Positions 48,522 through 57,892 of a DNA stretch of 64,000 nt are shown piece after piece. Numbering within the stretch: the stretch's first letter is position 1; every line of letters starts with the position of its first letter. A program made the translations under genes and the position numbers. A model generated the notes under the pieces. It worked only from the letters and a program-made list of their open reading frames with translations. It was not told the DNA's origin and did not search any database. Origin of the DNA: Laspinema palackyanum D2a (lineage in GTDB: Bacteria > Cyanobacteriota > Cyanobacteriia > Cyanobacteriales > Laspinemataceae); contig JAMXFF010000001.1 of assembly GCA_025370845.1 (NCBI GenBank), positions 276,162 to 340,161 on the forward strand, written 5' to 3'.

Positions 48522-48899
48522 ATGAATGTATTAGATTATACCATACAGCATCTAATTCGCATGACTTGGATAGAGCTTTCTGAAAAAGCGACCCCACAAA
48601 GCGATCGCTCTAAGGTTCAAAATCGTTCACACCGGCAATTTTTCCAGCCATTAGGTCCACTCAAGCAGTGGCTCGATCGCCTAGAAATTCGCGATCGCAA
48701 AATGGCACATAACTTGTGTAAACTCATTCCCTCTCAATGTCCCTTTGAACGGGATATCAAAATCTGTGGTCGCGTCTTATTTCACATTCCGCCCTTATGT
48801 AAACTCAACCCATTTTATGAGCAGTTTGTAGGGCTACGCTTCCGCGCATTATGTTATTTAGCCGATGAATGTGGTGAGGACGTCACCGTTTACTGTTAA
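48522..48899 (+). CDS. Mo-dependent nitrogenase C-terminal domain protein
   Basis: A 125-residue stand-alone member of the family named for a C-terminal domain of molybdenum nitrogenase entries. The hallmark block is complete: IRDRKMAHNLCKLIPSQCPF, then HIPPLCKLNP and LADECGEDVT, with six cysteines in the last 60 residues. These proteins occur widely in cyanobacteria, also in strains without nitrogenase, and have no proven role. I chose the ATG at 48522, preceded by GAGGAAA; the longer frame from 48432 adds unconserved residues. It converges on the transglutaminase gene. Confidence 0.85.
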   Translation: MNVLDYTIQHLIRMTWIELSEKATPQSDRSKVQNRSHRQFFQPLGPLKQWLDRLEIRDRKMAHNLCKLIPSQCPFERDIKICGRVLFHIPPLCKLNPFYEQFVGLRFRALCYLADECGEDVTVYC

Positions 48900-48944
48900 A
48901 CAAAACCCGGTTTTTCGCCCTCACTCTTATCGACCCAACCCGAC

Positions 48945-51233
48945 CTACTTTCGGCGGAGTTGCGATCGCTTTTTCAATCCTTTTAACCGTTCCTGCAAAA
49001 CAGCAAGATTCGGTTCACTGCCCCCATACCGCCAACTCACATAAGCGTGAGAAATCTCCTCGACTGCGGATGAGTCAGTCTCGGGTTGATGTTGGTGCAA
49101 CGCTCGCGCATACTCGAACGGGGTTTGTGCCGGATGTTTGCGATATCCTTGGCGTCCTAACGTATCCAGCATTTGCTGATACAGTCGTTCCACTGGGGGC
49201 ATTTTTGCCAAGAACCGACGATAGCGCCACTGTCGGAAACCGTCCCAAGCTAACCACACTAGAAATGCCAAACCCGTCAGTAAGATGGAACCGGCCAAGA
49301 GTCCCACCCAGCCTCGGCTAAATAGCCGCAATAGCCAGACAATACTCCCCACCAGCCAACCGCCGAGGATAGAAAATACCGCTTGCAGAAATCCCGTCAC
49401 CGGAGAAGGCAGCCACCCTGCAACCCATCGCCACAACATCCGCAACACGCTAAAGGGCTGATATTCTTGAATGGATGGGGGAATGATTTCATGACCGGGA
49501 ATCGGGTCAAAGGCAAACCAACCATATTCGGGAAAATACACCTCGGTCATGGCATAGGCGTCGGTATTACGAACCACATAAAGTCCCGTAAAGGGATTAA
49601 ACTCCCCCGGTGCAAACCCCACAACTAACCGGGAAGGAATCCCAATAGAACGCAACATCACGGTATAGACGGTGGAGAAGTGGTCCGGATAGCCCCCCTT
49701 TTGCTGGAACAGAAAGGTCTCAACTAAATCATCCTCGGGTCCTAAAAAAGGCAGACCAAAGGGGTCGTTGGGAATGCTGTAGTTTTGTTTGAGATATTGA
49801 GCCAGGTAGAGGGCTTGTTCATAAGGGGAGGTTAAGGGATTGGGTGCGCCTGCTAAAATATCTTCCGTCTGTTGGCGCACGCGATCGCTGATTTCGGGAG
49901 GGACTTGCAGGTAATAATTGCGAATCGCCTTAGAATAGGTTGTGGGGGCTTGAGAAAGGGCGGCGCGATCGCGATAGGGGACTTCTGAAACCACCGTGTA
50001 AGTTAGTCCTTCCACCAAACCCAAGGGCGATCGCAGACTGCCTTCGGTATCAAAGGTCACCTGTTCAGTGGGAAAATAAAGAGATTCCGGCTCATACAAG
50101 GCCGGAATAATATTCGGTAAATCTGAAACTGCCGTATAGCTTTGAACGATTTCCTGAGTTCTCCCCAGTCGGGTCCGGTCGATGGGAACATTAAATTGAT
50201 AAGACCAAGTGGGACGGCGCAGAGTGGTCGCCTCTTCATTGCGACCGATTTCCCAACCTTGGCCGGTATAGCGGTCAAACGCCAGGACGCGCCAAAATCC
50301 TTCAGCTTGCGATCGCACCCGCATCACGACTTTGGGTGTCATTTCGCCCCGGAGATTTTGGTTCATCCGGTTATTGAACCCATAATAAAAGGTATCGTCA
50401 ATCTCTCCGGGTCCCTCACTGCCATCCCCCCCGGTGCCATCTCCTTCGCCGTTGTCATAGCCCGGATTGACAATTTGACGGCCATCTAAATCTCCGGGAA
50501 TTTCAATGGGAGAACTCACGGGAAAGGTCTGTAATTGATAGCCAGGAAAGCGCGGCATGACTGCAAAAATCACCAGTCCGATCGCCAGAACCAGACTAAA
50601 CAGGAAACTGTAAAAACCTAGTTGAGAATAGTTGATTTTCTTTTTTTTCCGGTGTCCGGTGGGACGTTTCTCCGGTTTCAGTCCCAAGCGCGATCGATAG
50701 TCGAAGACCAACGTCGGCAAGGCGATCGCCAAAAAGATTAATAATAACGGGGCAAAAGCTAAGGTTTGGCTGACGGTTCCCGCTACCCCCAACAGGATCA
50801 ATCCGATTACCATCGAATAGCCCAAATCTGAGCGCCGGGGGAGGTCAAAACTATGGAGAACCTGAACTTGAATCAGCAGTTCAGCCAGAACCACTCGGGT
50901 ATCATTGAGCGCCTCAATTAAGCGCCCAAAAAACGCACCGAGGGCGACGAGCATCCCAATCGCCAGCAAAAATTTAACGGCAATATTGCGATCGCGGCGG
51001 CGATACCAACTCCATGTGGCTCCCAGAATGCTCAAGGGGACTGCCCAAAGGCTCATCGTCGTCCCTGCCGCCACATCCGTTGCGATAATCCCGACGATGA
51101 CAAGGGCCTGCACCAGCACCCGCAGTATCGCCGAGTCCTCCGGAGTCGGAGGTTTGCTCGCCTCGATTTGCTGTCGGATCCTCCGCCAGATGGGAATAAG
51201 GGACAGATGCCGGATCCCTGACGAGTTAAACAT
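48945..51233 (-). CDS. transglutaminase-fold membrane protein (DUF3488/DUF4129), catalytic residues replaced
   Basis: A 762-residue TgpA-like protein: several N-terminal membrane helices (about residues 30-230), an extracytoplasmic transglutaminase-like domain (about 450-580), one more membrane helix (about 610-660) and a C-terminal DUF4129 region. In active members the core reads GGYC-x-x-F and DAHAW; here it is GGYPDHF (Pro516) and DAYAM (Tyr560), while the Asp of FDPIPG remains. A cysteine-protease or transglutaminase reaction is therefore not expected. It may be structural or a binding protein of the envelope. ATG start. Confidence 0.85.
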   Translation of the reverse strand: MFNSSGIRHLSLIPIWRRIRQQIEASKPPTPEDSAILRVLVQALVIVGIIATDVAAGTTMSLWAVPLSILGATWSWYRRRDRNIAVKFLLAIGMLVALGAFFGRLIEALNDTRVVLAELLIQVQVLHSFDLPRRSDLGYSMVIGLILLGVAGTVSQTLAFAPLLLIFLAIALPTLVFDYRSRLGLKPEKRPTGHRKKKKINYSQLGFYSFLFSLVLAIGLVIFAVMPRFPGYQLQTFPVSSPIEIPGDLDGRQIVNPGYDNGEGDGTGGDGSEGPGEIDDTFYYGFNNRMNQNLRGEMTPKVVMRVRSQAEGFWRVLAFDRYTGQGWEIGRNEEATTLRRPTWSYQFNVPIDRTRLGRTQEIVQSYTAVSDLPNIIPALYEPESLYFPTEQVTFDTEGSLRSPLGLVEGLTYTVVSEVPYRDRAALSQAPTTYSKAIRNYYLQVPPEISDRVRQQTEDILAGAPNPLTSPYEQALYLAQYLKQNYSIPNDPFGLPFLGPEDDLVETFLFQQKGGYPDHFSTVYTVMLRSIGIPSRLVVGFAPGEFNPFTGLYVVRNTDAYAMTEVYFPEYGWFAFDPIPGHEIIPPSIQEYQPFSVLRMLWRWVAGWLPSPVTGFLQAVFSILGGWLVGSIVWLLRLFSRGWVGLLAGSILLTGLAFLVWLAWDGFRQWRYRRFLAKMPPVERLYQQMLDTLGRQGYRKHPAQTPFEYARALHQHQPETDSSAVEEISHAYVSWRYGGSEPNLAVLQERLKGLKKRSQLRRK

Positions 51234-51322
51234 AGTGATGAAGGGTAAAAGAACAAAAGAGTGTCTTTCTTCCTTCCTAATTTACTCTATAGAGCGAATG
51301 AATGCGGACGTTGCCGGTTCTA

Positions 51323-52468
51323 CTAGGAGAGACGGACAACAAAGGTCAGGGCGTTATGGTATTCGTTATGGAAGCGGACTTCTAATACATAGGAGCAGTC
51401 TGGTTGTGGCTCAAACAGTTCAACGTGCAAACATCCGGCATTGGGACGAGAGGTGGTAGACTGAGCCTCACCGCCGCGCAGTTGCAAGGTCCCACCAGAG
51501 GGGAGTTCACCTCGGACTCGCAGACAGCCTAGAGATTGAGTTGGTTTAGAGGGGTCGTGATTCGGTTTCCCGACCGATTCCACCCGAATGCTCAACATTC
51601 CGGCACTGGTGAGCCATTGCCGTTCCACTGGCCCTCCCGAGGCACTGACACTTAAGGTCAGGGTCCCCATAATTTCTCGGGCCGCCAGTAAGCAAAGCAC
51701 CATTTGCTGATCCGCACTGGCCCCTTCGTAGGTGCGGGGAAAATCAATGGTTCCACTTGCCAGGGGATTAATCGCCTCTGCACTCGACCCCCGGGTGGGA
51801 GACATCGCCAGGGCCCATCCGGCTAACTGGTGGAGTTGAGGACGGCGATCGGGAAATAATCCTTCTACAGCACGGACTAATTTAGCGCCATCTTGCAAAG
51901 AAGATTGGATCAAAACCCGGCATTCTTCTACAAGTTGGGTGAGTACAGTCGCCGGGAGAGTAACGGGCAAACTCAACAAGGGCAACTGGGTCAACCAATC
52001 GAAAGCAGGAACTTTTTTCTCTTCCGGAAAATCTAAATAGTCAGGTTCATAATCCAACAGCTCATTTTCCCAGGGAAAGAGGGGGGGATGATGTTGAATT
52101 TCAGTTTCCAGTCGGCGTTTCACAAGTGTGTAAAAACGGTCTTGCACGGCAGGTATCTCTCCTGGTTTAAGTGGTCGCTCTCCGTTGAGACTCACTCCCT
52201 CGTCCAGTTCGGTAAACCCTGCTTCCGATTCACCCTCGATTGAGGGCGATCGCTCGATTGATTCAAATGATTCAGAATCGAGGGGGTCTAAGTTATTCTG
52301 AGCTAAAGGGTTGTCTAAGTCTGCTTCCGGAGGTGTTTCCGGACTGGTTAGCTTTTCCATTTGCGGCATCGAGTCTGGCTGAGAGAGTTGGAACAGCCAC
52401 CCGAGAATTCGCTCTTGAATAGCCTCTGAGTTGGCAAGGTTGTTAAAAACTTGCTCGTCCCTATCCAT
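51323..52468 (-). CDS. patU: PatU-like protein
   Basis: A 381-residue soluble protein with an acidic disordered N-terminus (about 1-110) and a folded C-terminal part containing FPWENELLDY, LLSLPVTLPATVLTQLVEEC and SLQDGAKLVRAVEGLFPDR, then a beta-rich end. I assign PatU from this pattern and from its place 11 bases downstream of hetZ. In Anabaena PCC 7120 PatU is split into patU5 and patU3 and affects heterocyst spacing with HetZ; here it is a single gene, as in other filamentous strains. The ATG follows GGGGGGTAAGAC, a strong ribosome-binding site. Co-transcription with hetZ is very likely. Confidence 0.75.
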   Translation of the reverse strand: MDRDEQVFNNLANSEAIQERILGWLFQLSQPDSMPQMEKLTSPETPPEADLDNPLAQNNLDPLDSESFESIERSPSIEGESEAGFTELDEGVSLNGERPLKPGEIPAVQDRFYTLVKRRLETEIQHHPPLFPWENELLDYEPDYLDFPEEKKVPAFDWLTQLPLLSLPVTLPATVLTQLVEECRVLIQSSLQDGAKLVRAVEGLFPDRRPQLHQLAGWALAMSPTRGSSAEAINPLASGTIDFPRTYEGASADQQMVLCLLAAREIMGTLTLSVSASGGPVERQWLTSAGMLSIRVESVGKPNHDPSKPTQSLGCLRVRGELPSGGTLQLRGGEAQSTTSRPNAGCLHVELFEPQPDCSYVLEVRFHNEYHNALTFVVRLS

Positions 52469-52479
52469 GTCTTACCCCC

Positions 52480-53649
52480 CTATTCATCTGTAGATGCATT
52501 ATTTCCGGAATCGCGCTCGTTGCGAAGATGCCATGCGGCTTCTAATAGTCTAAACCACCGTTTCTGCACTTGGTTAACCGTACATTCTAAGAGTTTGGCA
52601 ATGTCTGAATCCTTCGCGCCTTGTTGCTTTAATCGGAGTAATTTCCGTTGGGGATCTTCTAGGCTGTCTTGAAATTGTTGCCAGCGTTCCGGGGTTAACC
52701 CTAAGTTTCGCTCTAAATCGGCTTCTAACCATTCATGGACCAGTTCCCAGCGGTGAGAGAGGGCAAATCGGATCAAATGATATTTAAAGCGCTGCTGTAA
52801 GTAATCCCGCTGCCTGGGAGTTACGCCTAAAATTTCTTCGATTTCATTGGTGGGCAAATCTTGCAATCGCAAAATAAAATAGTCTGCACAGTCGTTTTGT
52901 CCTCTCTCTTGCAGGTACGCCAGCACTTCTTTGATGACCGTTTCGCGTAAGGAATCATCACCCGGTTCTAGGTCCCGATCGACCATCGCATTCCGCACTT
53001 GCTGCACCGAGGAGTCATTCCAGGTTTGGTCTGAGTCTAGGGAGGACCCTTCGGCAGCCTGTTCCATATCCACGGTTGTTTCTGGCGGTTGCTGTTGGGA
53101 AAAGGTTTGTGCTCGCAAAATCAGCAGTTGTTGCGATCGCCCCCCCGAAAGCGGAATCCGCCGTTTCGCATACCGTTCGGTGAATGCCATATATTCCGAC
53201 AGTTCTAACAAGGTGGTGGGGGAAAAGGTCCCCTCCAGTTGCGCTTCTCGTCGAAACGCATTTAAGGATTCCACATAAAATCCTTGCAGAAAATCTTCAA
53301 TCAAGTTCAACCGAGCTTGATAACTTGACTGGATTTGAGGCGGCGTGATGTAGCGATAAACCATCGCACTGAGGGTACTGTGTAGTTCCACTCTCCCCCC
53401 ACGCGCCCCAAAATTATAATAAAAGAGACATTGCTGTAAGCGATGTCGAGATAAAGTAACTCTCCATTTTTCTTCTTCTCCTGATGCTTTAATTCTTTGA
53501 CTTTCTTGGCAAATCCGGTTAACTTCTGCCGCAATGCGATCGGCGACTTCCCGGCATTTTTGGTCAGAAGAACGGGTATTTTGCTGGAGTTCTGTAAATA
53601 GAAGTTGAAAAATATCTTCTTCCACGCTCCCCTCGATTTTTCCCATCAT
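52480..53649 (-). CDS. hetZ: HetZ-like regulator
   Basis: A 389-residue protein that I recognise as the HetZ family: FQLLFTELQQNTR near the start, RVELHSTLSAMVYRYI, FLQGFYVESLNAFRREAQLE, LILRAQTFSQQQPPETTVD and the C-terminal RQRDYLQQRFKYHLIRFALS block. A sigma-factor-like helix-turn-helix lies near the C-terminus (DSDIAKLLECTVNQVQKRW). In Anabaena HetZ is a DNA-binding protein needed early in heterocyst formation; homologues are kept in filamentous strains without heterocysts, where the role is not settled. ATG at 53649; a TTG at 53670 would add seven residues. Divergent from the gene at 53741. Confidence 0.82.
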   Translation of the reverse strand: MMGKIEGSVEEDIFQLLFTELQQNTRSSDQKCREVADRIAAEVNRICQESQRIKASGEEEKWRVTLSRHRLQQCLFYYNFGARGGRVELHSTLSAMVYRYITPPQIQSSYQARLNLIEDFLQGFYVESLNAFRREAQLEGTFSPTTLLELSEYMAFTERYAKRRIPLSGGRSQQLLILRAQTFSQQQPPETTVDMEQAAEGSSLDSDQTWNDSSVQQVRNAMVDRDLEPGDDSLRETVIKEVLAYLQERGQNDCADYFILRLQDLPTNEIEEILGVTPRQRDYLQQRFKYHLIRFALSHRWELVHEWLEADLERNLGLTPERWQQFQDSLEDPQRKLLRLKQQGAKDSDIAKLLECTVNQVQKRWFRLLEAAWHLRNERDSGNNASTDE

Positions 53650-53740
53650 GGTGGTTTTGGTAAGTATCAACCCCCTAGTCCAGCTAGGGATGACTACAGC
53701 TAAACTTAAATGGATGATAGAAAGCTCGACCTATTTAACA

Positions 53741-54235
53741 ATGAATTTAGATCGACAAGTTCAGCTTCTGATTGACAATGCACCCCAAGATGGTCAAACT
53801 CCTGGTATCGTGGCTGCGATCGCGCCAGCGTTGAAGCAACTGGCTTTGCAATTGCGCCATTCCCAGTATTATATCCTGCAAACTCTCAACCAACGGTGGA
53901 TGGTGACGGCGTTACGCAATCGCGCTCAACCGGATCTTGAGAAACAGGTAATTTATGCTTTTCCTTCAGTTAAAGACGCCAGCAATGGTGCTTATGCTCC
54001 CAAAGATTCACAAGCAGTCGCTGTGCCGGTCCCGGTCATTCATATTTTATTTCAAATGGTGGCAATTGATACCCTCGATAGTGTGGTTTTTTTTGAAAAA
54101 TCAGGAGATGTTTCCGCCGGGACGGAGGTCCGTCGTCAGGACCTTCAAACCCTGATTCAAGCCCAGTTACAACAACATTTGCAACAAAAGCCCCACCCGC
54201 TGAAATCTCGCCCGGTCCCCCCGGATATTGCCTAA
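53741..54235 (+). CDS. conserved cyanobacterial hypothetical protein
   Basis: A 164-residue protein without signal peptide or membrane helix, beginning MNLDRQVQLLIDNAPQDGQ. It has a helical first half rich in Gln/Leu, then a beta segment (AVAVPVPVIHILFQMVAIDT) and a charged helical tail. No named domain recognised. I chose the ATG at 53741; upstream in-frame codons overlap hetZ and look non-coding. It shares a 91-base divergent promoter region with hetZ. Confidence 0.7.
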   Translation: MNLDRQVQLLIDNAPQDGQTPGIVAAIAPALKQLALQLRHSQYYILQTLNQRWMVTALRNRAQPDLEKQVIYAFPSVKDASNGAYAPKDSQAVAVPVPVIHILFQMVAIDTLDSVVFFEKSGDVSAGTEVRRQDLQTLIQAQLQQHLQQKPHPLKSRPVPPDIA

Positions 54236-54588
54236 GTCCGATCCGGGGGGGGAGTCCCGCTTTGGTCAGGTTAGCCCTTTTGGCGGTCAAGTGCTTAGGC
54301 CCTTGACCCTTACTGGCAAACTCCCTCCTTGATTGGTCATGGGTTTCGGTGCCACTGCCGTAGCAGAGGTCCCGAAATGGCGGAGGGAAATTTAGGAACT
54401 TGATGAGCAACTTGAATGGCGATCGCAATTTCCAGAACAAGGGTTAAGCGCGATCGCATTCGCAGAAGACTAGAGCCATCGACGGCGATCGCCTCGGAAC
54501 CCTCAAAACCCTTAACGAACCGTTTAGGGTTCATCTTCGGTGCGATTTCGCTACATAAGGATCCAGCCGACCCGCTAAACGCTCATTG
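54236..54588. other. intergenic region between hypothetical gene and sds
   Basis: About 350 bases between convergent genes, with HIP1 words but no clear terminator hairpin and no frame of note. Confidence 0.4.
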
Positions 54589-55560
54589 CTAATACAAGCG
54601 ACTCAGGACATAATCCGCCAAATTTACCAAGGCTTGATGACATTCGCCCGGGGGCAGCCCCTCTAAGTGCTTGACCGCATCCTGAGCATGAAAAGCGGCC
54701 AATTCCCTGGCGCGCGGGATGCCATTGGAGTCTTTAATCAAGGCGATCGCTTCGGCTAAATCCTCCTCTTCGGCAAACTCCCGCTCTATTAAAACCTCTA
54801 AATAGGGTTTCTCTTCCAACGCATATAATGTCGGTGCCGTCAGATTGCCGCTGCTGAGGTCCGAACCCGCATTTTTTCCTAAAACATCTGTTGAACCCGT
54901 GAAGTCTAAGATATCATCCACAATTTGAAACGCTAGACCAATCTGGCGTCCATATTGATAGAAGTTTTCGGCCAATTCGGCATCTACCTCACTTAATATA
55001 CCCGCCGCTTTAGAACTGTTGGCAATTAAGGAGGCGGTTTTATAGTAGCTTTTTTCTAGGTAAGCTTCAATTCCTAAACTGCTGTCAAATCGATTCAGCC
55101 CTTGCTGAATCTCTCCCTCGGCTAGATTCATAATCACTTCCGAGAGCAATTTGACCACTTCTAAGTTATCTAAATTGGCTAAATACCAGCTCGATTGAGC
55201 AAACAGGAAATCCCCAGCTAACACCGCAACACGATTGCCAAATCGACTATGAACCGTCGGCACTCCTCGGCGGAGTTCCGATTCGTCCACGACATCATCG
55301 TGGACTAAGCTGGCAGTGTGGATCATTTCCGTGATTTCAGCTAATCGTCGATGACGAGGGGTGATCTCTCCATCGGGTGACAAGGCCCGCGAGAGCAACA
55401 GCACGATTGCTGGCCTCATCCGTTTTCCCTTGGCCCCAAAAAGGTACTCCGCCGCAGCGAACAAAATGGGGTGACGGGCACCAACTAGCTGTTTCAGGTT
55501 CTCGGTTAACAACCGCAGGTCTGCTTCAACCGGGGAAAATAGGGAGGTGGTTGAGGTCAT
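54589..55560 (-). CDS. sds: solanesyl diphosphate synthase (long-chain polyprenyl synthase)
   Basis: Condenses isopentenyl diphosphate units onto an allylic primer to make the C45 side chain of plastoquinone. The first aspartate-rich motif lies in VHDDVVDE (near residue 92), followed by LRRGVPTVH, and the second is in QIVDDILDFTG (near 218). The 323 residues match the cyanobacterial Sds length. Small residues before the first motif agree with a long product, but exact chain length is inferred. ATG start. It is downstream of murI on the same strand, with a 1.3 kb gap. Confidence 0.9.
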   Translation of the reverse strand: MTSTTSLFSPVEADLRLLTENLKQLVGARHPILFAAAEYLFGAKGKRMRPAIVLLLSRALSPDGEITPRHRRLAEITEMIHTASLVHDDVVDESELRRGVPTVHSRFGNRVAVLAGDFLFAQSSWYLANLDNLEVVKLLSEVIMNLAEGEIQQGLNRFDSSLGIEAYLEKSYYKTASLIANSSKAAGILSEVDAELAENFYQYGRQIGLAFQIVDDILDFTGSTDVLGKNAGSDLSSGNLTAPTLYALEEKPYLEVLIEREFAEEEDLAEAIALIKDSNGIPRARELAAFHAQDAVKHLEGLPPGECHQALVNLADYVLSRLY

Positions 55561-56424
55561 GGATAGGCCGACTCAGACGTAAAGTTACGAAATTTTACAT
55601 ATATTCTAAGCGAAGCCTCTCCCGATCCGACACTTTTCTTGTAAAAATATCCTGAAAAGCTCATCGGACCGAGATCTTGGCTTCTTTTTAAAGAATTGTT
55701 AAATAAAGTTCAGGAAACCCTGGAAAACTTGACCCGCTTGTGTTAGGGTAGAAAGTAAGAATTTAAAGATTCACTCCGTAGGCGTAGCGACGCTACCCAG
55801 TTTGGTTTGCCTCCTTGGAACCGTCAAGTCATAGATTGTTAGCTAGGTGACTGATTTTAAGAATCAGAACTTCTCCTAGGTGACTTGGGGCTTGGGATAT
55901 GGATTGGGTAAATGGATGAGAAAAAAACCCAGAGTGGGTTACGTTCAGTAAACCCCAGGCGGGTGGCTTTCAGTCTGGATTTTCTTTGATGCTCGCTTCT
56001 TGTGTTTCGTTCACTCCCGAGCAGATTGTTGCTTTGGGAAAGCAAGGAGTAGCCAGAACCCCGAAAAACCTAGAGTGGGTTTTTCTCGGTCACCACAAGA
56101 CTGATGGGATGGGGTTTGGCATTCACCACTCCCATTCACACTGTTTCGTTGGCTCGGGATTCCAGGAATCCTTAGAAAACCCAGAACGATAGAGATCTTT
56201 TGGAAGGGATGTATTTCCAGCTTTGAAGGTTACAGCAGTAACTGGAGGAGTGCGGGAAATGCTCTATAAGTCCTCAAGATTAGAAAAGGGTTTTCGCCGA
56301 GCGACTATATGGGTCTGACCAGGCCCGTGCCAGTATTTTGAAGCCAATTCTGCTTGAAAGTGCTGACAGAATTCATATAACTATTTTCGTTGACGACTCC
56401 CACGCTTTCATTTCTGGCCGTACT
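55561..56424. other. gene-free region upstream of sds
   Basis: No convincing gene. A short AACCCA/TGGGTT hairpin (55926-55940) is followed on the minus strand by seven T and could be a weak terminator; copies of the words AGAGTGGGTT and ACCCCGA/AAACCTA recur at 56070-56083. The sds promoter should lie next to 55560. Confidence 0.4.
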
Positions 56425-56544
56425 ATGACTTACACTGATATGCCTTTGATTATTCCGGTTCTGGCAACAGGTTATTTGTTAACCATTTATTTGCTCTTGA
56501 GTTTGGCAGGGCGACACGCGAAAGGGTCAAGTTCAAGACCCTGA
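56425..56544 (+). CDS. possible small membrane protein (39 aa)
   Basis: Starts MTYTDMPLIIPVLATGY and consists of one transmembrane helix (residues about 6-28) and a positively charged tail (GRHAKGSSSRP). No ribosome-binding site is obvious. Support comes from the clean hydrophobic helix and the strong terminator 50 bases downstream on the same strand (56594-56628), which shows that something on this strand is transcribed. It does not match the photosystem, cytochrome b6f or NDH small subunits I can recall. Confidence 0.4.
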   Translation: MTYTDMPLIIPVLATGYLLTIYLLLSLAGRHAKGSSSRP

Positions 56545-56593
56545 AGCAGTGTTCCTGCGGGATTCAGATGCAGGAGAACTATTTCGGTAGCAG

Positions 56594-56628
56594 AGCGATC
56601 GCCCCTTCGTTTGAGGGCGATCGCTTTT
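56594..56628 (+). terminator. Rho-independent terminator with HIP1 stem
   Basis: AGCGATCGCCC (56594-56604) and GGGCGATCGCT (56615-56625) form a perfect 11-bp stem with a 10-base loop, followed by TTTT. It ends a plus-strand transcript that would include the small frame at 56425-56544. Confidence 0.75.
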
Positions 56629-56827
56629 GACTCCAGTGATTCGCCACAAATTCCCTCGCCCCCGTTAAAATAACCGGACCTCGGGCGATCGCCTCACCGA
56701 GAGGTCGTTACACACCAGAACCTAGAAGCCAGAACACCAAAATTTATCAACCAAGGCGACCCCAACCCAATCTCCATCGGGCAACAGGTCGCCTTGATGC
56801 TCAGCGCAATTTGCAACAGCCTATTGC

Positions 56828-57796
56828 TCAAGGTTCGACCGGCAAAGGCTGACCTTCTAAAACAGGTAAACACACCTTGGACACCACAGGAGTACATCCG
56901 AGTAAGTGCACCGCCCGTTGAGCAAACTCTTGAGCACAACCACTCACCGTAAATCGAGTCGGGAGTGCCGGACGAGTCTCTCGCAACCCTAACATCTCCA
57001 ACTCCCGGGCCGCCGCTGCCACCACATGAACAGCCGGATCCACCAACTGGACCGAACTCGGCAAAATACTCTTGAAAACAGGAGCTAAAAGAGGATAGTG
57101 AGTACAGCCATAAACCAACGTATCGATTTGCTGCTCTTGTAGAGGGGCCAAATATTCCCGGGCCACCTCCATCGTGTAAGGGTCATTAATCAAGTTGCCT
57201 TCAATTAAAGGGACGAACTCTGGACAACCCACTTGCCAAACCCGCGACTCTGGATTCATTTCTTGAATCGCACGGCGATAGGCATTACTGGCCGCCGTTG
57301 CCGGGGTCGCAATCACCCCAATGCGGCGACCTTGACTAACCGCTGCCCGAGCCCCCGGTAAAATGACGCCCAACATCGGCACTGGAAACTCCGCTTGCAC
57401 CATTTCCAGAGCGAGAGCGGAACTGGTATTGCAGGCCATAATGACCATTTTGACATTTTCCGTCATCATCCAGTGGAGGATCTCGCGCACAAATTGGACA
57501 ATTTCGGCTTGAGAGCGAGTGCCATAAGGAAGACGAGCGGTATCCCCAAAATAAAGAATGGATTCCTGGGGAAGTTGGCGGTAGAGTTCTCGCAAGACAG
57601 TCAGGCCCCCCAGACCACTGTCAAAAACCCCTATTCTCGGTCGTTGGCTGTTGCCATCAGATCCAGGGGTATAGGGTGGGGAACCCGCAATGGAACTGGA
57701 TAGATAGTCAGAGCCAGTATTGCGGACAAACCCATCGCTTTGTCCTGGACAATCGTCATGCAAGGGACGCAGGTCAGACTCAAAAAAGTTAGACAC
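56828..57796 (-). CDS. murI: glutamate racemase
   Basis: Makes D-glutamate for peptidoglycan. The N-terminal signature IGVFDSGLGGLTVLREL starts near residue 56; the two catalytic cysteines lie in MACNTSSA and VYGCTHYPLL. The frame gives 322 residues, with about 54 non-homologous residues before the signature. The only available start is a GTG at 57796, so the N-terminal extension is either real or an internal non-standard start is used. It is 96 bases downstream of amiC on the same strand, consistent with an operon for cell-wall metabolism. Confidence 0.92.
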   Translation of the reverse strand: MSNFFESDLRPLHDDCPGQSDGFVRNTGSDYLSSSIAGSPPYTPGSDGNSQRPRIGVFDSGLGGLTVLRELYRQLPQESILYFGDTARLPYGTRSQAEIVQFVREILHWMMTENVKMVIMACNTSSALALEMVQAEFPVPMLGVILPGARAAVSQGRRIGVIATPATAASNAYRRAIQEMNPESRVWQVGCPEFVPLIEGNLINDPYTMEVAREYLAPLQEQQIDTLVYGCTHYPLLAPVFKSILPSSVQLVDPAVHVVAAAARELEMLGLRETRPALPTRFTVSGCAQEFAQRAVHLLGCTPVVSKVCLPVLEGQPLPVEP

Positions 57797-57892
57797 GGGT
57801 GGTTGATTTGCTTCAAGTGTATGGGTTAGAAATCAGCAGTCAGGAGCCAAAATTCGGGAATCTTTCAGAAAGATTTCCCATTTTGAGGCGGA

